NCBI GenBank assembly: GCA_902588975.1 | Contig: CACIRJ010000002.1 | Coordinates: 79,083 to 143,082, forward strand | Reading direction: 5' to 3' | Length of the DNA: 64,000 bases | DNA from: an uncultured Pelagibacteraceae bacterium | Lineage (GTDB): Bacteria > Pseudomonadota > Alphaproteobacteria > Pelagibacterales > Pelagibacteraceae | Shown here: positions 57,940 to 64,000 of the stretch, piece after piece | Numbering within the stretch: position 1 is the stretch's first letter | Layout: each line of letters begins with the position of its first letter | Program-made: the position numbers and the translations under genes | Notes under the pieces: generated by a model | The model's input: the letters and a program-made list of their open reading frames with translations, nothing else | Databases searched by the model: none | What the model was told of the DNA's origin: nothing

Positions 57940-58035
57940 TTAACCTCCATTGTTAAAAAGAGGTTCTTATAATTTTAAAATAAATAAAAACTAATGATTG
58001 TTGTTAAAAATAGATATGCAGTTTTTGCATGTAGA

Positions 58036-58079
58036 AACAGCCTTTATCAAGAATTTTAGCATTCCTGATAAAGGCTGTT
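58036..58079 (-). terminator. 14-bp stem hairpin downstream of HU gene
   Basis: AACAGCCTTTATCA / TGATAAAGGCTGTT perfect arms, 16-nt loop. Confidence 0.7.
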
Positions 58080-58088
58080 AAATGAGAT

Positions 58089-58364
58089 TTACTTGTTAAA
58101 TACTTCTTTAAGTGCTTTAGCAGGTAAAAACTTTACCTTTTGAGAAGCAGCGATTTGGATTTGCTCTCCAGTTCTTGGATTACGTCCAATTCGGGCTTTT
58201 CTTTTAGCCACTTTATATGTACCAAAACCTGCAATCTTTACAGAATCGTCGTTTTTCAACGCATCTAGTATAGTATTCGTAATAGTATCAAAAGTACGCT
58301 CTGCATCAGCTTTACTTTGATTTAACGAACCAGCTAGCTTTGCTACTAATTGTTTTTTGTTCAT
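58089..58364 (-). CDS. hupB: HU-family DNA-binding protein
   Basis: MNKKQLVAKLAGSLNQSKADAERTFDTI...VKIAGFGTYKVAKRKARIGRNPRTGEQIQIAASQKVKFLPAKALKE. Confidence 0.96.
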   Translation of the reverse strand: MNKKQLVAKLAGSLNQSKADAERTFDTITNTILDALKNDDSVKIAGFGTYKVAKRKARIGRNPRTGEQIQIAASQKVKFLPAKALKEVFNK

Positions 58365-58516
58365 TTTAGCTCCGGTTTTAAAGGTTTATGAAACTATACT
58401 TAACAAAATCATTGATAATTCAAGCTTTTTTTTAGTATATATTTTTTTTTGAACAACAATATATAGTGGTAAAAAAAGTCAATAAATACAACGTTTTTTT
58501 AGCTATTAAAAAAGCC

Positions 58517-59626
58517 TTAAAATAAGCCTAAATCTTTAAGGTCGTTAAATGTAGCGAAAAACATCAAAGATAACAACAAAAACATTCCGATTCGAAAAAA
58601 ACCTTCCTGTGTTTTTTGACTTAAAGGACGACCTAAAACTTTTTCAAATGCATAAAACATCAGATGTCCTCCATCTAATAAAGGTATAGGAAATAAGTTA
58701 ATTAGTCCTAAACTTATAGAAATATATGCCATCATACTGATAAAAGGTATAATTCCAAATTCTGCTACTTGACCAGAAATTTTAGCAATTCTAATTGGAC
58801 CACCCAATTGAGAACTGTCCCCTGCTCCTATAAACATTGATCCAAGATATTTAAGTGATGAAGTTGTTACAAAATAAACTTCATTAAATGATTGAAGCAA
58901 AGCTTGTGCAGGTCCAAGTTTTTTGTGTGTTATTTGATTGTTATAAGGACTAAGTTTAATACCTACCATCCTTTTCTTTAATTTGTTTCCTAATTCATCA
59001 ACGCTATCAACAAAATTTGGTTTAACTTTTAGAATTATCTCCTGGTCATATCTTGAAACTTTAAAATCGATAAATTCTGATGTTGACATTGCTATTAATT
59101 TAGAAACATCCAGAATACTCTCTACTTTTGTATTATCTATTTCAATAATAACATCATTTTTTTGCATTCCGGCAACTTCTGCTGGACTATCTTTTAATAC
59201 TTCATCAATTACAGCTGGTGTAAAATCTTTACCTGAAAACATGTATATGAAGGTAAAAATGACTATAGCTAATATAAAATTAGCCAATGGTCCTCCAGCA
59301 ACAATTAAGGCTCTTTGGTAAAGAGGTTTTGTTACAAACAATTTATGTTGGTCTTCTTTGCTATATTTTTTTAGTAGCTCCTCTTGATCTGCTTGTGAAA
59401 ATACATTCCTATCTCCAAAAAATTTTACATAACCACCTAGTGGTATCCAACAAACTTTCCATCTTGTCCCTGATTTATCGTTCCATCCAAATAATTCTCG
59501 ACCAAAACCTATCGAAAAATCTGTTACACCAACACCATATCTTTTTGCAAAATAATAATGTCCATATTCATGAATGAAAACAACAACAACAATTAATACA
59601 ATAAATGGTAATATAAAATTGAGCAT
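58517..59626 (-). CDS. rseP: RIP metalloprotease RseP (site-2 protease)
   Basis: VVFIHEYGHYYFAKRYGVGVTDFSIGFG, PDZ region, GLINLFPIPLLDGGHLMFYAFE. Confidence 0.95.
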   Translation of the reverse strand: MLNFILPFIVLIVVVVFIHEYGHYYFAKRYGVGVTDFSIGFGRELFGWNDKSGTRWKVCWIPLGGYVKFFGDRNVFSQADQEELLKKYSKEDQHKLFVTKPLYQRALIVAGGPLANFILAIVIFTFIYMFSGKDFTPAVIDEVLKDSPAEVAGMQKNDVIIEIDNTKVESILDVSKLIAMSTSEFIDFKVSRYDQEIILKVKPNFVDSVDELGNKLKKRMVGIKLSPYNNQITHKKLGPAQALLQSFNEVYFVTTSSLKYLGSMFIGAGDSSQLGGPIRIAKISGQVAEFGIIPFISMMAYISISLGLINLFPIPLLDGGHLMFYAFEKVLGRPLSQKTQEGFFRIGMFLLLSLMFFATFNDLKDLGLF

Positions 59627-59667
59627 TTATTAAATTATACAATAATTAGGTTTTTAATAAACATCAA

Positions 59668-61098
59668 TTATTTCAATTTCCATGCAATTATTGGTGATAA
59701 AGTTGCCGCAATAAATGAACAAAATAAAAGAGATTGAGAAATATACGATGGTGCTAAATCCATTGGCAAAATTATGCCAAATAGTATTGATTTAGAAAAA
59801 TCAGGACTTGGAAAAAATAATAGTCCTGCAATTAATCCTATTAATATAGAAACATAAGCATTTTTTTCATCATAAGATTTTGAATAAAAAGTATAAAAAA
59901 CACTTAGAACAGCCGCACAACAAAATAAATCTGCTATTAAGAATAAATAAAGAATACTAAATCCTTTTGATGCTACAAAAAAAGCTATGACCGAAAGAAA
60001 AATAACAAATTGTTTTGAGATATTTAAATGATTATTTTTTAAATTTAATACTTTATCTACATCGACTATTACCAAACTTGAAATAGCATTTATTAAAGTA
60101 TCAATACTACTTATTGTTAAAGAGATAGCTAAAATTATTACAATGACTGAAAATATTATTAAATTTTCTTTTAATAAAATTGAGAAAAATGCAAGATCAG
60201 GTATTACATTAGTATCTTGAGAGACAGCCACTAAACCACTAAATCCCATAAAAAAGACTATTGGTAATATTATTAAAAATGAAAATATTAAACTTTTTTT
60301 TAAAACCTCGTAATTTTTTGCAGCGTAAACTCTCTGCCAATTACCTTGGTGAAAAAGATTAGTTGCAGCAACAGCAATAAAGAAAGTTAAACCAGCAGTA
60401 TAATTTGGGAGATAACTAAAACTTAACAAATGCGGATTATTATTTTTAATAATTTCAAAGTTAAATTCGTTTGTTTCAATTGAGGTAATAAAAATTAAAC
60501 TAATTATTAAAAGAGCTGTAAATACAAAAAATTGAATATTATCTGTGATTAAGGATGCTCTTAACCCTCCATATAATGTGTAAAGTAAAGAACATGATAT
60601 TACTATTAAAGAGGTAATCCATAATTCAGTACCAGATATGTAATTAATTAAAAAAGCTACTGCAGTAACTTCAGCAATTAAAAAGATTGTCATATAAAAA
60701 ATGGAAAAAACTAAAATAAGTTTATAAAGATTTGGTCCAAATCTTAATCTTATAATTTCAATAATACTTTTGCCTTGTGGATAACTAGTTCTAAATTTTT
60801 TACCAAGATAAATTAAAATAAAGAGTGGAAATGCAGTTCCTAGTGAATAACCAATCACTGCACCAATTCCTCCCCATGTTGCTGCTGATGCGGGTCCAAA
60901 TAAAATCCAAGCACCAAGTGCTGAAGCAACAAGACTTGTTGTTAAGGATAAAGTTCCAATCGAACGGTTTGCAACTAAATAATTATTAAGTCCTTTAAAT
61001 TTTTTTGAAAAATAAATTCCAACAAAAACAAATATTAAAGAAATTGAAATAATTAATATTATTGCTGATGATTGATTGATTATATTTAAATTATTCAT
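59668..61098 (-). CDS. thiV: sodium:solute symporter family protein, predicted thiamin-precursor transporter (ThiV-like)
   Basis: SSS fold (ASALGAWILFGPASAATWGGIGAVIGYSLGTAFPLF); preceded by TPP riboswitch; name rests on riboswitch context. Confidence 0.7.
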   Translation of the reverse strand: MNNLNIINQSSAIILIISISLIFVFVGIYFSKKFKGLNNYLVANRSIGTLSLTTSLVASALGAWILFGPASAATWGGIGAVIGYSLGTAFPLFILIYLGKKFRTSYPQGKSIIEIIRLRFGPNLYKLILVFSIFYMTIFLIAEVTAVAFLINYISGTELWITSLIVISCSLLYTLYGGLRASLITDNIQFFVFTALLIISLIFITSIETNEFNFEIIKNNNPHLLSFSYLPNYTAGLTFFIAVAATNLFHQGNWQRVYAAKNYEVLKKSLIFSFLIILPIVFFMGFSGLVAVSQDTNVIPDLAFFSILLKENLIIFSVIVIILAISLTISSIDTLINAISSLVIVDVDKVLNLKNNHLNISKQFVIFLSVIAFFVASKGFSILYLFLIADLFCCAAVLSVFYTFYSKSYDEKNAYVSILIGLIAGLLFFPSPDFSKSILFGIILPMDLAPSYISQSLLFCSFIAATLSPIIAWKLK

Positions 61099-61165
61099 TT
61101 TCCCTTTCTGAATTACCGGACAGGTTCTAAGGGTATTTCTCAGCCTTCTGGCACCCCATTTACAA
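61099..61165 (-). promoter_or_regulatory. TPP (thi-box) riboswitch
   Basis: Minus strand GGGGTGCCAGAAGGCTGAGAAATACCCTTAGAACCTGTCCGGTAATTCAGAAAGGGA: canonical GGGGUGCC, CUGAGA, AUACCC, GAACCUG and final GGGA blocks. Confidence 0.96.
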
Positions 61166-61178
61166 CTTATTTCAAAGA

Positions 61179-61922
61179 TTAAATGAAATCAATTATTAAC
61201 TTAGCACTACTAACAAGAATTAAAGCGTAAATGATATTATAAAATAAATTTTCCTCAATTATTTTAAGTAATTTATAACCTATAAATATTCCAATAAGCG
61301 CTAAGGGAAAGAGAGTAACTGATTGATATAAAGTATCAAAATTCATCATAGATAAATAAACATACAGAGGAAGCTTAATTAGATTTACACAACTAAAAAA
61401 AATAATTCTTGTACCAACATAAATTTCTTTTTTCATTCTTAGTGGAAGCAAATAAAGACTTGTTGGAGTTCCTCCCGCATGAACACAAAAACTTGAAAAA
61501 CCAGCAATGGATGAACAAATAGCCCCTTTAAAAAAGTTTTTTTTTGCCGGTATAGTTTTTTCTTTTTTAAATAAAAAATAATGACCAGAAAATAAAAAAC
61601 CCATTATTCCAACAATTAATTTAAGCAAATCCTCAGAAAAATAAGTAAATGTAAATGAGCCAATTATTATTCCAATAGCTGCAAATGGAACTATTAATTT
61701 AAGTGTTCCAAAATCAAACTCTCTTCTAAATCTATAAACTGCAATAATGTCTGAAAAAATTAATATTGGTAAAATAATTGCAAGTGCTTGGTTTAATGGC
61801 ATTACTACTGTCATTAATGGAACTGAAATTAATGATATTGATCCACCTAAACCTGACTTAGCAATTCCATATAATACGATAGCTGGAACAACGCTAACAA
61901 AGAATAATAAATTTATCTCCAT
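61179..61922 (-). CDS. TauE/SafE-family membrane protein
   Basis: GIAKSGLGGSISLISVPLMTVVMPLNQALAIILPILIFSDI, SFCVHAGGTPTSLYLLPLRMKKEIYVGT. Confidence 0.88.
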   Translation of the reverse strand: MEINLLFFVSVVPAIVLYGIAKSGLGGSISLISVPLMTVVMPLNQALAIILPILIFSDIIAVYRFRREFDFGTLKLIVPFAAIGIIIGSFTFTYFSEDLLKLIVGIMGFLFSGHYFLFKKEKTIPAKKNFFKGAICSSIAGFSSFCVHAGGTPTSLYLLPLRMKKEIYVGTRIIFFSCVNLIKLPLYVYLSMMNFDTLYQSVTLFPLALIGIFIGYKLLKIIEENLFYNIIYALILVSSAKLIIDFI

Positions 61923-61928
61923 TATAAA

Positions 61929-62093
61929 TTAGAAATATAGTAATAAAGATAAAACCACTAATATTAAAACTAATATGATGACAGCTATGTAATTGAGTTT
62001 AATTTTAAATTTGCTTAATAAAAATTCATTAATTTTTTCCCAGAAAATAATAATTAAAATTAATAGTACTGCTGGAAGAATAAATTTAATCAT
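61929..62093 (-). CDS. small two-TM protein (start MIKFILPAVLL at 62093)
   Basis: Internal ATG gives a hydrophobic protein without the atypical upstream extension of the ORF track. Confidence 0.5.
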   Translation of the reverse strand: MIKFILPAVLLILIIIFWEKINEFLLSKFKIKLNYIAVIILVLILVVLSLLLYF

Positions 62094-62101
62094 AAAATTA
62101 T

Positions 62102-62269
62102 TTACATCAAAAAATACATCAATCCAAATATAACAAGTATAATTATTATCCAAATTGAAAAATTAGATATCAATTGTTTAATATTTGAGTTTGATCTGAG
62201 AAAATTAGGTAGAACTAATATTAAGACTAATATTAAAAATATTGCAGGAATTATCTGGTCAACAGTCAA
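62102..62269 (-). CDS. small two-TM protein (MTVDQIIPAIFLILVLILVLPNFLRSNSNIKQLISNFSIWIIIILVIFGLMYFLM), 55 aa, not in ORF track
   Basis: TTG start read from minus strand; directly abuts the ABC permease stop. Confidence 0.5.
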   Translation of the reverse strand: MTVDQIIPAIFLILVLILVLPNFLRSNSNIKQLISNFSIWIIIILVIFGLMYFLM

Positions 62270-62270
62270 A

Positions 62271-63038
62271 TTAATTTTTTATATTATAACCTTTTTTAAG
62301 TATAATTGAGACAATAGTTACACATACAATTAAAAATATAAACATTGTTGAAATACTTATCCAAATATCAAAATCAGAAACTCCATAAAATGCAAACCTC
62401 AGCCCATTAATTAAATATACAACAGGATTAAAATAAGTGACTGTTTGCCAGAAACTTGGGAGCATATCTAGCGAATACAAACTTCCACCTAAGAATACCA
62501 TTGGTGTTATGACAATTGTTGGTATTATAGACATTTGCTCGAAATTTTTACTAAGAAGTCCAATTAAAAACCCAAACAAAGCAAAAGTAAAAGCAACTAG
62601 AATTAATAAGAAAATCATTAGTAAAGGAAACTTTACATTTACTTCTGCAAAGAAAAGTGAAGTGCAGAAAATTACTGCAGCAACAATTAAGGTTTTAGTT
62701 GCACCTGCACCAACATAAGCAATTACAATTTCTACAGTAGAAATTGGAGCTGCTAAAATTTCATAAATTGTTCCATTAAATTTAGGAAAAAAAATTCCAA
62801 AAGAAGTGTTACTGATAGATTGCGTTAATAATGTTAACATCAATAATCCTGGAACTATATAAGAGCCATAACTAATGCCATCAATTTTTTGTACATAATC
62901 CCCAATGACTGAGCCAAATACTATAAAGTATAATGAAGTAGATAAAACTGGAGAAAGAAGAGATTGTATTAATGTTCTTCTAAATCTATCCATTTCATGA
63001 AAATAAATTGCTCTTAATGCGTAAAAATTAATCCTCAT
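62271..63038 (-). CDS. ABC-2 type transporter permease
   Basis: Six-TM ABC-2 fold; SYGSYIVPGLLMLTLLTQSISNTSFGIFFPKFNGTIYEILAAPIS. Confidence 0.93.
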   Translation of the reverse strand: MRINFYALRAIYFHEMDRFRRTLIQSLLSPVLSTSLYFIVFGSVIGDYVQKIDGISYGSYIVPGLLMLTLLTQSISNTSFGIFFPKFNGTIYEILAAPISTVEIVIAYVGAGATKTLIVAAVIFCTSLFFAEVNVKFPLLMIFLLILVAFTFALFGFLIGLLSKNFEQMSIIPTIVITPMVFLGGSLYSLDMLPSFWQTVTYFNPVVYLINGLRFAFYGVSDFDIWISISTMFIFLIVCVTIVSIILKKGYNIKN

Positions 63039-63963
63039 TATTTTCCTTTACCAATGTCACAAAAATCTTTTCAAGATTATTTTGCTCTGTTTTTAAATCT
63101 CTCATCCTCAAACCTGCATTTTTTAAATCTTGAAGCATCTTTGTAATACCTGTTCTTTCAGCATGTAAGTTATAGTTGTAAATTAATGAATAATTATCAT
63201 TAGATATTGATAGATTATATTCATTAAGTTCTGCTGGAATTTTTTCGACTTTATCTTGTAATTCAATGGTTAATTTTTTATGACCCATCTTTTTTAATAA
63301 ATCTATTTTATTATCAACAACAATGATTTCTCCTTGATTAATTACAGCAACTCGGTCTGCAATTGCCTCTGCTTCTTCAATATAGTGTGTTGTTAAAATT
63401 ATGGTTACTCCTGTTTTCCTTAATCCCTCTACAACTTTCCACATATCTTTTCTCAATTCTACATCAACGCCTGCTGTTGGTTCATCAAGAAATAATATCG
63501 AAGGTTCATGTGATAATGCTTTTGCTATCATTACACGTCTTTTCATTCCTCCTGAAAGCTGATTTAACCTTAAATCTTTTTTATCCCATAAACTAAAATC
63601 TTTTAGAACTTTTTCTATATGTTGGGGGTTTGGCTTTTTTCCATATAAGCCTCTTGAATATGTAACATTGTTAAACACTGTTTCAAATTGTTCTAGTGAA
63701 ATTTCTTGGGGGACCAGTCCTATTCTTGATCTTGTTTCTCTATAATCTTTTATAATATCAAAACCATCTACTGTAATTACTCCGGAAGTTGGTTTAACTA
63801 TACCACATACAATACTTATCAGTGTAGTTTTGCCAGCTCCATTTGGTCCAAGCATAGCAATAATTTCACCTTGCTTTATATTTAAATTAACAGTTTTTAA
63901 AGCGTTAAATCCATTGTCGTATACCTTTGAAAGGCCATCAATTGTTATTAAATCTTTAGTCAT
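63028..63963 (-). CDS. ABC transporter ATP-binding protein
   Basis: LGPNGAGKTTL Walker A, LNQLSGGMKRRVMIAKAL signature, ILFLDEPTAGVD Walker B. Confidence 0.96.
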   Translation of the reverse strand: MTKDLITIDGLSKVYDNGFNALKTVNLNIKQGEIIAMLGPNGAGKTTLISIVCGIVKPTSGVITVDGFDIIKDYRETRSRIGLVPQEISLEQFETVFNNVTYSRGLYGKKPNPQHIEKVLKDFSLWDKKDLRLNQLSGGMKRRVMIAKALSHEPSILFLDEPTAGVDVELRKDMWKVVEGLRKTGVTIILTTHYIEEAEAIADRVAVINQGEIIVVDNKIDLLKKMGHKKLTIELQDKVEKIPAELNEYNLSISNDNYSLIYNYNLHAERTGITKMLQDLKNAGLRMRDLKTEQNNLEKIFVTLVKENNED

Positions 63964-64000
63964 TATCTGAGGTCTTAATTTGATATAGAGATGTTTTTAG

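Noticed and set aside
58983-59577. Two + strand ORFs opposite rseP.
   Set aside because: Antisense frames of RseP; no SD or family motifs.
1-64000. Possible mobile elements, CRISPR arrays, restriction-modification or phage defence islands.
   Set aside because: No transposase, integrase, regularly spaced repeats, methyltransferase or phage structural genes seen in the read-through; the only nuclease-like gene is the HNH-HIT fusion.

Overview
This AT-rich, gene-dense window has small intergenic gaps and looks like a SAR11 / Pelagibacterales-type alphaproteobacterial chromosome. That taxonomic call is inference from protein families and base composition. No tRNA, rRNA, CRISPR array, transposase or prophage module was seen. 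Main contents: two TRAP transporter operons (2.6-5.7 kb and 24.1-26.9 kb); oxidoreductase and CoA-chemistry catabolic genes; a group of uncharacterised secreted proteins around a Lys/Glu-rich trypsin-like protease (11.5-15.9 kb); a pilin / multidomain acyltransferase neighbourhood (27-33.6 kb); a sulfonate-to-sulfite-to-APS region (aspC-like aminotransferase, FAH-family protein, xsc, suyA, suyB, tauE-like exporter, aprA, aprB, aprM; 35.8-46.3 kb); pabB-pabA-pabC next to an HNH-HIT fusion; mnmA, DUF3553, cysQ, recX; amtB; HU; rseP; a TPP riboswitch in front of a sodium:solute symporter (thiV-like); and an ABC-2 exporter. Most notable candidates: (i) an unannotated 250-nt locus at about 35.6-35.86 kb with a 14-bp inverted repeat, several stem-loops, and a 9-codon ORF (MLRITPPDT) that has a near-perfect Shine-Dalgarno and a Pro-Pro-Asp stalling motif; (ii) a CNB-CNB-acyltransferase-SGNH hydrolase fusion; (iii) a prepilin fused in frame to a DUF4174-like module; (iv) a 27-aa ultra-basic ORF with a strong SD; (v) two uncharacterised ORFs between aprA and a TauE-like exporter. 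Several small ORFs missing from the supplied track were read directly from the sequence.
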